Below are positions 24,425 through 32,003 of a DNA stretch of 32,003 nucleotides, in pieces. Source of the stretch: an uncultured Pelagibacteraceae bacterium. Its GTDB lineage: Bacteria; Pseudomonadota; Alphaproteobacteria; Pelagibacterales; Pelagibacteraceae. The notes beneath the pieces were generated by a model. The model was not told the DNA's origin. It worked only from the letters and a program-made list of their open reading frames with translations, and searched no databases. A program made the translations under genes and the position numbers. Position 1 is the first letter of the stretch, and the number at the start of each line of letters is the position of its first letter. The stretch lies in assembly GCA_902580505.1 (NCBI GenBank), contig CACHLB010000012.1:1-32003 (forward strand). Direction: 5' to 3'.

Positions 24425-24897
24425 ACGTATTTTACGTCCACAATCTCAAAATTTTTTGTCCCTGCTGGTGTATTTATCTCTACAAGATCCCCTTTATTTT
24501 TACCTATGAGACCTTTCCCTATTGGTGATTGAAAATAAAGAAGCTTTTGTTTTAGATCTGCCTCGTCTTTACCAACAATTTTGTAATTTATTTTTTCATT
24601 TGTATCTAAATTTTGAAGGTAGACTGTTGATCCAAATATCACTTTTCCATCATTACTAATCTTGGTGATATCAATTACATTTGCTCTCGCAATTAAATCC
24701 TCAACTTCTTGAATCCTTCCTTCGTTATGTGATTGTTGTTCTTTTGCAGCGTGATATTCAGCATTTTCTTTTAAATCTCCATGCGATCTTGCTTCAGCAA
24801 TGGCCGCAACAATTTCGGGTCTCTTTTTTTCTTTTAAAAAAATCAATTCACTTTTTAATTTTTCTAATCCTTCAGTAGTAATTGGTTCTTTATCCAT
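24421..24897 (-). CDS. greA: Transcription elongation factor GreA
   Basis: Rescues backtracked RNA polymerase by stimulating transcript cleavage. The 158-residue size is standard. The N-terminal coiled-coil with the [30 protein letters not shown] block (about residues 22-51) carries the acidic tip residues (Asp and Glu in GDLKENAEY), and the C-terminal FKBP-like domain ends [21 protein letters not shown]. It lies three bases after hemF on the same strand, so hemF and greA are likely read together. Confidence 0.96.
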   Translation of the reverse strand: MDKEPITTEGLEKLKSELIFLKEKKRPEIVAAIAEARSHGDLKENAEYHAAKEQQSHNEGRIQEVEDLIARANVIDITKISNDGKVIFGSTVYLQNLDTNEKINYKIVGKDEADLKQKLLYFQSPIGKGLIGKNKGDLVEINTPAGTKNFEIVDVKYV

Positions 24898-24900
24898 AAT

Positions 24901-25725
24901 TTACCATTTAGCTGTTGGCGGTAATGACATAAGTATAGCTTCAACATTTCCACCAGTTTGTAAACCAAATTTTGTCCCCCTGTCATGTAATAAATTAAAT
25001 TCAACGTATCTACCTCTTTTTTTGTATTGGATTTCTTTATCTTCAATTGTCCATTTTAATTTATTTTTTTTCTCAATTATTTCATTAGAAATGTTTTTAA
25101 AACTTATTCCTACTTCTCTTACAAAAGAAAAATCTTTTTCCCAATTATTTTTTTTATAATCAAAAAAAATTCCGCCAATACCTCTTGGTTCTATCCTATG
25201 CGGTAAATAAAAATATTCATCACACCACTTTTTGTATTTTTTGTAATAATGCTTGTTGTGTTTATCACATGATTTTTTTAGTTCTGAATGAAACCACTTT
25301 TCTAATTTCTTATCTTTCATACAAGGTGTAACATCCATTCCACCTCCAAACCAACCAAATGAAGTAACTATATACCTCGTATTAAAATGCATTGCAGGCA
25401 CATGAGGATTTTTCATATGCATAACAACAGATATTCCAGATGCCCAAAATTTAGAACTCTTTTTAGTACCTGGAACTTTATTTTTAAATTCATTTGAAAA
25501 TTTTCCATAAACTTCTGAAAAATTTACTCCAACTTTATCAAAAATTTTACCGTTTTCTAAAATTCTATATTGTCCTCCACCTTCATCATTACTTTTACTT
25601 CTATTCCAATTTGTAATTTTAAATTTGGCCTTTTTTCCCTCTTTTTCCTCGATTTCTCTACAAAGTACTTCTTGTAAAGTTTTAAACCAATTTTTTGCTA
25701 ATTTCTTTTTTATGTATTGATCCAT
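24901..25725 (-). CDS. hemF: Oxygen-dependent coproporphyrinogen III oxidase
   Basis: Oxidatively decarboxylates coproporphyrinogen III to protoporphyrinogen IX in heme synthesis, using O2. Matches include the GGGQYRILENGKIFDKVGVNFSEV block near residue 50, HMKNPHVPAMHFNTRYI near residue 107, GGGMDVTPC near residue 127, and the C-terminal RGRYVEFNLLHDRGTKFGLQTGGNVEAILMSLP. Length is 274 residues, slightly shorter than the usual 300. ATG directly follows the trmL stop. Needing O2, it suits an aerobic cell; heme demand from bc1 and cytochrome oxidase genes nearby fits. Confidence 0.96.
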   Translation of the reverse strand: MDQYIKKKLAKNWFKTLQEVLCREIEEKEGKKAKFKITNWNRSKSNDEGGGQYRILENGKIFDKVGVNFSEVYGKFSNEFKNKVPGTKKSSKFWASGISVVMHMKNPHVPAMHFNTRYIVTSFGWFGGGMDVTPCMKDKKLEKWFHSELKKSCDKHNKHYYKKYKKWCDEYFYLPHRIEPRGIGGIFFDYKKNNWEKDFSFVREVGISFKNISNEIIEKKNKLKWTIEDKEIQYKKRGRYVEFNLLHDRGTKFGLQTGGNVEAILMSLPPTAKW

Positions 25726-26202
25726 TTAACCTAACTGTCTTATAAATTCTGAAGCCGCTATAGCCACTGATATCGAAATATTTAAAGATCTTTTATTTTT
25801 TAGCATTGGAATCCTAATTCTTTCATTAACCTTAGAATGTACATCTTCTGGAACACCCGCACTTTCTCTGCCAAAGAGCAATATATCATTACGCTTAAAT
25901 TTAAACTTTGTATAAACTTTGTTAGCTTTTGTCGTCATTAAAACTACTCTATTTTTACTATTTTCATCAAAAAATTCTTTAGGGCTCTTGTAAAATTTAA
26001 TTTCACTGTAATCTAAATAATCCATAACAACTCTCTTGAACCTTCTATCACTAAATAAAAACCCACAAGGTTCAATGATTTCTAAACTAGCCCCTAAGCA
26101 AGAACAAGTTCGAATAATTGAAGCTGTATTTTGAGGAATATCCGGCTGATATAGAGCTACTTTTGGACCGTGTTTTAAAGGTTTCTGTGTCATTGTTACC
26201 AT
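25726..26202 (-). CDS. trmL: tRNA (cytidine/uridine-2'-O-)-methyltransferase TrmL
   Basis: SPOUT-fold methyltransferase that 2'-O-methylates the wobble base of tRNA-Leu in E. coli. Visible: [24 protein letters not shown] near the N-terminus, [15 protein letters not shown] (AdoMet-binding, about residues 106-120), and [25 protein letters not shown] at the C-terminal knot. Length is 158. Two starts are possible, at 26202 and at 26193 (three codons later); neither has a decisive ribosome-binding site. The gene leads a minus-strand trio with hemF and greA. Confidence 0.92.
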   Translation of the reverse strand: MVTMTQKPLKHGPKVALYQPDIPQNTASIIRTCSCLGASLEIIEPCGFLFSDRRFKRVVMDYLDYSEIKFYKSPKEFFDENSKNRVVLMTTKANKVYTKFKFKRNDILLFGRESAGVPEDVHSKVNERIRIPMLKNKRSLNISISVAIAASEFIRQLG

Positions 26203-26221
26203 AGAAATATCTCTTTTTTAT

Positions 26222-26237
26222 TATATGAAATCATATA
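26222..26237. repeat. Inverted repeat in the trmL-petA divergent promoter region
   Basis: A perfect 7-base inverted repeat (arms TATATGA and TCATATA, 2-base centre) in the 60-base gap between two divergent genes. It overlaps a perfect TATAAT at 26220-26225 on the minus strand, a likely -10 for trmL, and sits where the -35 region of petA would fall if TATAAA at 26248-26253 is its -10. It could be a binding site for a regulator of petABC or trmL. I do not recognise the regulator. Short AT-rich palindromes also arise by chance. Confidence 0.35.
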
Positions 26238-26262
26238 TTACCAAAGATATAAAATATTAAAG

Positions 26263-26784
26263 ATGTCAGACCAAAAAGACGAAAAAAAGACCAACAGAAG
26301 AGATTTCTTGTTTACCGCTACAGCCGCTGCTGGTGCAGTTGGAGTAGGCGCTGCTGTTTGGCCATTAGTTGATCAAATGAACCCAGATGCCTCTGTAAAA
26401 GCATTAGCAAGTACAGAAGTAGATGTGAGTTCAATGCAACCTGGACAATCTTTAACAGTTCTTTGGCGAGGTAAACCTGTTTTTATAAAAAGAAGAACGG
26501 ATGATGAAATTAAAAAAGCGAGAGCAGTTGATATTAATAATCTTAAGCATCCTGAAAAAGATGAAGATAGAGCAAAAAATCCTGAATGGTTAGTGATGCT
26601 TGGGATTTGTACTCACCTAGGATGTGTTCCACTAACGGATAAAGGTGATTATGATGGTTGGTTTTGTCCTTGCCACGGATCTCATTATGATACATCTGGT
26701 AGAATCAGAAAAGGACCGGCTCCAACTAATATGGAAATACCTAAATACGAATTTGTAAATACTAACACGATTAAGATTGGATAA
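26263..26784 (+). CDS. petA: Rieske iron-sulfur protein of the bc1 complex
   Basis: Carries the 2Fe-2S cluster that takes electrons from ubiquinol and passes them to cytochrome c1. The twin-arginine-like signal ([14 protein letters not shown]) leads into a single membrane anchor (about residues 14-38). The cluster ligands are in CTHLGC (Cys116, His118, Cys121) and CPCHGS (Cys135, Cys137, His138). Length 173 is slightly short but complete. First gene of the petABC operon, two bases before petB. Confidence 0.97.
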   Translation: MSDQKDEKKTNRRDFLFTATAAAGAVGVGAAVWPLVDQMNPDASVKALASTEVDVSSMQPGQSLTVLWRGKPVFIKRRTDDEIKKARAVDINNLKHPEKDEDRAKNPEWLVMLGICTHLGCVPLTDKGDYDGWFCPCHGSHYDTSGRIRKGPAPTNMEIPKYEFVNTNTIKIG

Positions 26785-26786
26785 AT

Positions 26787-28058
26787 ATGAGCGATCACGA
26801 ATACACACCTAGTTCAAAATTTGGCAAATGGTTTAATGATAGACTGCCTTTGCTTACATTGGCAAATCACTTAACGGATTACCCTACACCAAAAAATTTA
26901 AATTACTGGTGGACTTTTGGTGGGATATTAACTTTTTGCTTAATTACACAAATAGTTACAGGATTAGTTTTGGCTATGCACTACATTGCTCATGCAGATA
27001 TGGCATTCAGTAGCGTTGAACATATAATGAGAGATGTGAATTATGGATGGTTGTTAAGATATGTTCATGCAAATGGTGCTTCTATGTTTTTCCTAGCAGT
27101 TTATATTCATATTTTTAGATCTTTATTTTATGGATCATATAAATCTCCTAGAGAAATAATTTGGATACTTGGAATTATAATTTATCTGCTGATGATGGCA
27201 GCTGCTTTTATGGGATATGTTCTTCCTTGGGGACAAATGAGTTTTTGGGGAGCAACAGTAATAACGAATTTATTTAGTGCAATTCCACTTGTGGGGGAGA
27301 GTATAACAACTTGGTTATGGGGTGGTTACTCAGTTGACAATCCAACTCTAACAAGATTTTTTACTCTTCATTACTTAATACCGTTTTTAATACTAGGGCT
27401 TGTAGTACTTCACATATGGGCCTTACATGTTCCTGGAAACAACAATCCAGTTGGTATTGATATTAAAAAACCTTCTAAAGATACAGTTCCGTTTCATCCA
27501 TACATCGTGATTAAAGATGCTTTTGCGTTATTAATGTTTTGTATTGTTTTTGCGTTGTTTGTATTTTATCAACCAAATATTTTAGGACATGCTGATAATT
27601 ATATAGAGGCAGATCCACTTGTAACTCCTGCTCATATAGTTCCTGAGTGGTACTTATTACCTTTTTATGCCATCTTAAGATCTGTTCCTGATAAACTTAT
27701 GGGTGTTGTTGCAATGTTATCAGCTATTTTAATTTTAGCTGCTTTACCATGGTTGGATACGTCAAAAGTTAGATCAGCAGTTTTCAGACCATTATTTAGA
27801 CAGTTCTACTGGATCTTAGTTGCCGATGTTTTAATTTTAGGATATGTAGGAGCGATGCCAGCTGAAGGATTGTACTTGTTAATTGCAAGAGTTGCTACAG
27901 CATATTACTTCGCTCATTTTTTAATTATTCTCCCAGTTTTAGGTTGGAAAGAAAAAACTACCCCTCTGCCTTTAAGTATTACCGAGCCAGTTTTAGGAGG
28001 CTCACCAAATTTTGCTGTGGCTAAGAGTGATGAAAAACTAGAAAAAACAATAAAGTGA
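26787..28058 (+). CDS. petB: Cytochrome b of the bc1 complex
   Basis: Integral membrane subunit with the two b hemes. The four heme-binding histidines are His94, His108, His195 and His209 (VHANGASM...YIHIF and LHYLIPF...LHIW). The Qo-site PEWY motif is present in [15 protein letters not shown]. Length 423 matches the full-length bacterial form with the fused C-terminal part. The stop overlaps the petC GTG start, so translation is likely coupled. Confidence 0.98.
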   Translation: MSDHEYTPSSKFGKWFNDRLPLLTLANHLTDYPTPKNLNYWWTFGGILTFCLITQIVTGLVLAMHYIAHADMAFSSVEHIMRDVNYGWLLRYVHANGASMFFLAVYIHIFRSLFYGSYKSPREIIWILGIIIYLLMMAAAFMGYVLPWGQMSFWGATVITNLFSAIPLVGESITTWLWGGYSVDNPTLTRFFTLHYLIPFLILGLVVLHIWALHVPGNNNPVGIDIKKPSKDTVPFHPYIVIKDAFALLMFCIVFALFVFYQPNILGHADNYIEADPLVTPAHIVPEWYLLPFYAILRSVPDKLMGVVAMLSAILILAALPWLDTSKVRSAVFRPLFRQFYWILVADVLILGYVGAMPAEGLYLLIARVATAYYFAHFLIILPVLGWKEKTTPLPLSITEPVLGGSPNFAVAKSDEKLEKTIK

Positions 28059-28837
28059 GTAAGTTAAAAAATATTTTTTTAACATTAATATTCTCAGTTA
28101 GTGTACTAACCACATCTTATTCTGCAGAAAAACCACCGCCTTTTTTAGAGACCAAATGGACTTTTAAAGGTCTATTTGGAAAATTTGATAGAGCATCATT
28201 ACAAAGGGGATATCAAGTATATACAGAAGTATGTGCATCTTGCCATTCCATGAAATATTTAACTTATAGAAATTTAGCTGAAAAGGGAGGACCAGAATTT
28301 TCTGAAGCTGAGGCTAAAGCAATAGCTGCAAGTTTTGAAGTAACAGATGGCCCAGATAGCACTGGAGAAATGTTTGTAAGACCAGCCAAATTATCTGACA
28401 AATTCGTGATGCCATATGCAAACGAACAAGAAGCTAAAGCTGCAAATGGTGGTGCTTATCCACCAGACATGTCTGTTTTAGTTAAAGCAAGAAAAGGTGG
28501 AGCAGATTATATATATTCCTTATTGTTAGGATATTCTGAACCACCAGAAGGTGTAGAGCTTGATGATGGTGTTTATTACAATAAGTATATGTATGGTAAT
28601 AAAATTAAAATGCCAGCACCTTTATCTGATGACTTAATTGAGTATACAGATGGAACAAAAGCTACAGCAGAGCAAATGTCTAAAGATGTTACAAATTTTC
28701 TGATGTGGTCAGCAGAACCACATTTAGAGCAAAGACATAAAACAGGATTTAGAGTTATAGCTTATTTGATAATATTGACTGTATTGGTTTACTTCACAAT
28801 GAAGAAGATATGGTCACGTGTTGAACCTAAAGTTTAG
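28055..28837 (+). CDS. petC: Cytochrome c1 of the bc1 complex
   Basis: Heme-c subunit that hands electrons to soluble cytochrome c. It has a signal peptide (about 1-23), the heme-binding CASCH (Cys60, Cys63, His64), the axial methionine region [13 protein letters not shown], and a C-terminal membrane anchor ([20 protein letters not shown]). It starts with GTG at 28055, overlapping the petB stop as GTGA. Its last 24 bases overlap the end of the convergent ychF gene, so the tail of one transcript is antisense to the other. Confidence 0.95.
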   Translation: MSKLKNIFLTLIFSVSVLTTSYSAEKPPPFLETKWTFKGLFGKFDRASLQRGYQVYTEVCASCHSMKYLTYRNLAEKGGPEFSEAEAKAIAASFEVTDGPDSTGEMFVRPAKLSDKFVMPYANEQEAKAANGGAYPPDMSVLVKARKGGADYIYSLLLGYSEPPEGVELDDGVYYNKYMYGNKIKMPAPLSDDLIEYTDGTKATAEQMSKDVTNFLMWSAEPHLEQRHKTGFRVIAYLIILTVLVYFTMKKIWSRVEPKV

Positions 28838-29887
28838 AACATCCCCATCTTTAACTATATAATCTTTACCTTCTAATCTCATTTTCCCACTTTCTCTAGA
28901 TTTTAACCAACCACCGCTACCAACGAAATCTTGATAAGACACGGTTTCTGCTCTAATAAAACCTTTTTCAAAATCTGTATGAATTATTCCTGCTGCTTGA
29001 GGTGCCATACAATTTTTGTTGATTGTCCAAGCCCTTGTCTCCTCAACTCCTGAAGTAAAAAAAGTCTCTAAAGATAAAAGGTCATATCCTTTTTTGATTA
29101 ATAAATTTAATCCAGTATCATCAACATTGATCATTTTCATATAATTTTTTCTTTCTTCATTTTCTAGTTCATTTAGTTGATTTTCTATTTCAGCTGAAAT
29201 AGTTAGAGTATTTTTAGAACCATATTTTTCAATAAATCTTTTTGTATACTCATTGCCTTTATCAATGCTATTTTCATCAACATTACAAACATACAATTTA
29301 GGTTTTATTGACAATAATCCTGACAATTTAACGTCCTTTTTATCAAATTCATCATATAATTTATTTATATCATCGTTATCATTAATTAAATTCTGTGCTC
29401 TATCTAAAATTTGGTTTTGATTTTCATCATTATTTTTTTTATTTTTCTTATCCAATCTTTTTTGAATAGATTCCAAATCAGCTAAAGACATTTCTGTTTC
29501 AATTATTTCTAAATCCCTGATTGGATCAACTGTTGGATTTACATTTTGAATATCATCTGAGTCAAAACATCTAATTAAATGAATAACAGCATCTACTTCT
29601 CTTATATGAGATAAGAATTTGTTACCTAATCCTTCACCTTTTGAGGCTCCCTCTACCAATCCTGCTATATCAACAAAAGATATTGTAGTATTTATCTTTT
29701 TTTTTGAATTTGAAATTTTAACCAATTCATCTAACCTATAATCTGGTACAGGAACTACACCTATATTTGGATCTATCGTGCAGAAAGGAAAATTTGCTGC
29801 TTGGGCTTTACTTGAATTTGTGAGTGCATTAAATAAAGTAGACTTACCAACGTTTGGCAAACCAACTATACCACACTTAAAACCCAT
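28814..29887 (-). CDS. ychF: Redox-regulated ATPase/GTPase YchF
   Basis: Obg-like P-loop protein that binds ribosomes. The G1 motif is GLPNVGKSTLFNALTNS (8-24), G3 is SFVDIAGLVEGASKGEGLGNKF, and the C-terminal TGS-like domain ends with the FEKGFIRAETVSY block. Length 357 is normal. It follows pth with no intergenic base. The pth-ychF pairing is conserved in many bacteria. The last 24 bases overlap petC on the opposite strand. Confidence 0.96.
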   Translation of the reverse strand: MGFKCGIVGLPNVGKSTLFNALTNSSKAQAANFPFCTIDPNIGVVPVPDYRLDELVKISNSKKKINTTISFVDIAGLVEGASKGEGLGNKFLSHIREVDAVIHLIRCFDSDDIQNVNPTVDPIRDLEIIETEMSLADLESIQKRLDKKNKKNNDENQNQILDRAQNLINDNDDINKLYDEFDKKDVKLSGLLSIKPKLYVCNVDENSIDKGNEYTKRFIEKYGSKNTLTISAEIENQLNELENEERKNYMKMINVDDTGLNLLIKKGYDLLSLETFFTSGVEETRAWTINKNCMAPQAAGIIHTDFEKGFIRAETVSYQDFVGSGGWLKSRESGKMRLEGKDYIVKDGDVLNFRFNT

Positions 29888-30448
29888 TTAATTATTGTTA
29901 ACTTTGCTTGAGAATAAATCTAATTTTTTATCTATTAAAATAGCAATTGAGTCTATTATATTTTCAGTAATTTTTTCTAAATGCTCTTGTTCGTCATCAG
30001 AAAAGTCATTTAAAACAAAATCTGATACAGACATTTTATTTTCTGGCTTTCCAATCCCAATCCTCACTCTTGAATAGTCTTTTCCAATAAATTTATCTAT
30101 TGAAGCAACTCCATTGTGACCTGCGCTTGATCCACCAAATTTTGCCTTTATTTTTCCAAACTCTATATCTAGGTCATCATGAAAAACAATAACATCTTCT
30201 GCATCTATTTTGAAATATTCAAGCAATTCTCTGATACATATTCCTGAGTTGTTCATGAAAGTCAGAGGTTTTATAGCATAAATTTTCTTTTCCCCGATAT
30301 TACCTGTTGTAAGTAAACCCTTAAATTTTGGCTTTTGCTTTGAGAGACCAAATTTTTGATTTATGGCATCTACAACTTTAAACCCTATATTATGTCTATT
30401 ATTATGACTGTTTGGAGTTGGATTGCCCAAACCTACGAGTAACAACAT
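29888..30448 (-). CDS. pth: Peptidyl-tRNA hydrolase
   Basis: Recycles peptidyl-tRNA that drops off the ribosome. The catalytic histidine is His19 (NNRHNIGF), with GLGNP before it, the HDDLDIEFGKIKAK segment, and GGSSAGHNGVASI. Length 186 is normal. It is part of rplY-pth-ychF, a common order in alphaproteobacteria, with a 28-base AT-rich gap after rplY. Confidence 0.97.
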   Translation of the reverse strand: MLLLVGLGNPTPNSHNNRHNIGFKVVDAINQKFGLSKQKPKFKGLLTTGNIGEKKIYAIKPLTFMNNSGICIRELLEYFKIDAEDVIVFHDDLDIEFGKIKAKFGGSSAGHNGVASIDKFIGKDYSRVRIGIGKPENKMSVSDFVLNDFSDDEQEHLEKITENIIDSIAILIDKKLDLFSSKVNNN

Positions 30449-30476
30449 TTTATTTTATTATTATTTTCACAGATTA

Positions 30477-31193
30477 TTATTTTTTCTCTGCTGGAGTTTT
30501 TCCTTCTTCTTTTCCTTTATCACCATCTGCACCTTTTTCTGCACCTTCTTCAGGTTTAGCGTCCCCATCCGCAGCTGCCTCCGCATTTTCTCCACCTTCT
30601 CCCTCAGCTTCTGCAGGTTTTTCAGGCTCTTTAACAACTGTTGGTGCTGCTACTGTTGCAATCACAAAGTCTCTTCCTTGAATTGTAGGTGTTACATTTT
30701 CAGGTAAATTTATAAAAGATATTTTAATACTTGCTCCAATATCTAAATTATTTAGATCTACAACTAACTCTGTTGGTATGTTTTCTGTGGGACATCTTAA
30801 TTCAACTTTACGTCTTACGATATTCAAAACCCCACCTCTTTTTAATCCTGGTGACAATTCGTGGTTTATAAATTTAACTGGAATTTCTAAAATTACTTTT
30901 GCACCTTTAACAATTCTTAAAAAATCTAAGTGTATAGGCTCATCTGTAACTGTATCAAAATCAATAACTCTTGGTAAAACTTTTTGTTCTTTTCCATCAA
31001 TATTTATTGAAATTATATTTGATAAAATATTTTCTTTATTTAATAAATTTTTTACTTCCTTAACAGAAACAGAGATTTTTTGATTTGGCTCTTCTCCTCC
31101 ATAAATTATTCCCGGAACCATACCTTTACTTCTAAGAGATTTTACTTCACCCTTAGTTTTTGTTTCTCTTATTGTTGCTGCTAATAAACTCAT
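30477..31193 (-). CDS. rplY: 50S ribosomal protein L25 (CTC/TL5 form)
   Basis: 5S rRNA-binding ribosomal protein. The N-terminal 90 residues are the L25 domain (KGMVPGIIYGG, VLPRVIDFDTVTDEPIHLDFLRI), then the TL5 beta domain to about residue 180. The last 55 residues are a low-complexity tail made mostly of Ala, Glu, Gly, Lys and Asp (EGEGGENAEAAADGD and so on), whose codons make this part more GC-rich than the rest of the gene. Such acidic tails occur in other alphaproteobacterial L25 proteins. A weak promoter (TTGTAA at 31228-31233, TAAAAA at 31205-31210, 17 bases apart) could drive it. Confidence 0.94.
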   Translation of the reverse strand: MSLLAATIRETKTKGEVKSLRSKGMVPGIIYGGEEPNQKISVSVKEVKNLLNKENILSNIISINIDGKEQKVLPRVIDFDTVTDEPIHLDFLRIVKGAKVILEIPVKFINHELSPGLKRGGVLNIVRRKVELRCPTENIPTELVVDLNNLDIGASIKISFINLPENVTPTIQGRDFVIATVAAPTVVKEPEKPAEAEGEGGENAEAAADGDAKPEEGAEKGADGDKGKEEGKTPAEKK

Positions 31194-31204
31194 AAAGTGT
31201 CGGG

Positions 31205-31233
31205 TTTTTAACTTATGAAACTAAATTTTACAA
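31205..31233 (-). promoter_or_regulatory. Weak candidate promoter of rplY
   Basis: On the minus strand TTGTAA (31228-31233) and TAAAAA (31205-31210) are 17 bases apart, each matching four of six consensus positions, in the 45-base gap between prs and rplY. The leader would be about five bases. Equally, rplY may be read through from prs; the match is weak and the DNA is AT-rich. Confidence 0.25.
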
Positions 31234-31238
31234 GTAAA

Positions 31239-32003
31239 TTATTTAAATAGATCTGATACTGAGGTAGAATTTGATATTCTTTTAATAGCTTCCCCAACTA
31301 AATTAGAGATTGTTAATACCTCAATATTCTTAGCTTTTTTAACTTTCATTGAATTATCTATTGTATCAGTTACAACTAAATTTTTTATAGAAGATTTCTT
31401 AATTTTTTCAACAGCATTACCACTTAACACACCATGTGTTACATACACATGAACATCTTTAGCTCCTCTTTTTTTTAATTCAGAAGCTGCATTTACAATT
31501 GTTCCACCAGAGTCGATTATATCATCAACTAATATACAAGTTTTATTTTTCACATTTCCAATTACATTCATTACTTCTGACTTTCCAGGAGCAGGTCTTC
31601 TTTTGTCTACTATTGCTAAATCTACATTTAACAATTTTCCTAAAGCCCTTGCTCTTGCGGTACCACCGACATCTGGAGCAACACAGATAATATTATTTCT
31701 TTTTAATTTCTTTTTTATATGTCTAGCAAATATTGGAGTTGCAAATAAGTTATCTACTGGAATATCAAAAAATCCTTGAATTTGTCCAGAGTGTAAATCA
31801 ACTGTAACGACTCTATCTGCTCCTGCTTTTGCAATAAGATTAGATACAAGTTTTGCAGATATAGATGTTCTAGGAACCACCTTTCTATCTTGTCTTGCAT
31901 ATCCAAAATATGGTATCACAGCAGTTATGTTCTTGGCTGATGATCTTTTTAAAGCATCAATCGATAGTAGTAATTCCATCAAATTGTCATTTGCAGGAGA
32001 TGA
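31239..32003 (-). CDS. prs: Ribose-phosphate pyrophosphokinase (PRPP synthase), C-terminal part
   Basis: Makes PRPP from ribose 5-phosphate and ATP for nucleotide, histidine and tryptophan synthesis. The frame stays open to the right edge ([20 protein letters not shown]), so the start lies outside; 254 residues remain of about 310. Motifs: [12 protein letters not shown] (ATP site), [29 protein letters not shown] and the PRPP loop [14 protein letters not shown]. It precedes rplY on the same strand, an order common in alphaproteobacteria. Confidence 0.97.
   Translation of the reverse strand, partial: SSPANDNLMELLLSIDALKRSSAKNITAVIPYFGYARQDRKVVPRTSISAKLVSNLIAKAGADRVVTVDLHSGQIQGFFDIPVDNLFATPIFARHIKKKLKRNNIICVAPDVGGTARARALGKLLNVDLAIVDKRRPAPGKSEVMNVIGNVKNKTCILVDDIIDSGGTIVNAASELKKRGAKDVHVYVTHGVLSGNAVEKIKKSSIKNLVVTDTIDNSMKVKKAKNIEVLTISNLVGEAIKRISNSTSVSDLFK

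Noticed and set aside
30412..30707. Two plus-strand ORFs with Ser/Pro/Ala- or Phe/Cys-rich products opposite the end of rplY
   Set aside because: They mirror the low-complexity Ala/Glu/Gly tail of L25 and resemble no protein family.

Overview
The window is a strongly AT-rich, extremely compact bacterial chromosome segment. It has about 39 protein genes and one tRNA, almost no intergenic DNA, and no gap above 80 bases. Several features together point to an alphaproteobacterium of the SAR11 / Pelagibacterales type: a CcrM-type GANTC methylase next to rnhB, split ATP synthase genes with a b' subunit, a petABC bc1 operon, an oxygen-dependent hemF, a retinal-forming carotenoid cluster, and gene starts that overlap the previous stop by 1-4 bases. 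The taxonomic call is an inference from gene content and style, not from a marker-gene alignment.

Layout. Positions 1-3140 (+): the end of cytochrome oxidase subunit III, SURF1, threonine synthase and a peroxiredoxin. Positions 3171-15947 (-): one unbroken run that reads, in transcription order, dciA-like, dsbA-like, a short smc, atpI, atpB, atpE, atpX (b'), atpF, crtI, crtB, crtY, blh, an unrecognised 56-residue membrane protein, ispH, thrB and rnhA. Positions 15948-18061 (+): mutY and an FAD monooxygenase. Positions 18058-20509 (-): family 4-like uracil-DNA glycosylase, rnhB and ccrM. Positions 20520-24424 (+): a TPR protein, ispE, tRNA-Gln(UUG) and a CCA-adding-enzyme family protein. Positions 24421-26202 (-): trmL, hemF, greA. 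Positions 26263-28837 (+): petA, petB, petC. Positions 28814-32003 (-): prs (cut by the window edge), rplY, pth, ychF.

How the genes work together. Energy conversion dominates: cytochrome oxidase, bc1 complex, and the whole membrane sector of ATP synthase. Directly behind the ATP synthase genes lie crtI-crtB-crtY-blh, which turn geranylgeranyl diphosphate into retinal, and ispH, which supplies isoprenoid units. No rhodopsin gene and no crtE lie in the window, so the retinal must serve a protein encoded elsewhere, most likely a proteorhodopsin. A second theme is DNA and RNA maintenance (mutY, udg, rnhA, rnhB, smc, dciA-like, ccrM).

The signals most worth a second look are: the ccrM promoter, whose 17-base spacer is filled by a perfect inverted repeat carrying two GANTC sites; an SMC protein of only 857 residues with no hinge that I can recognise; a 56-residue two-helix membrane protein translationally coupled between blh and ispH; a uracil-DNA glycosylase that has lost the cysteines for its iron-sulfur cluster; and dciA-like/mutY starting back to back with no base between them. 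I did not find a mobile element, CRISPR array, riboswitch, phage gene or pseudogene.
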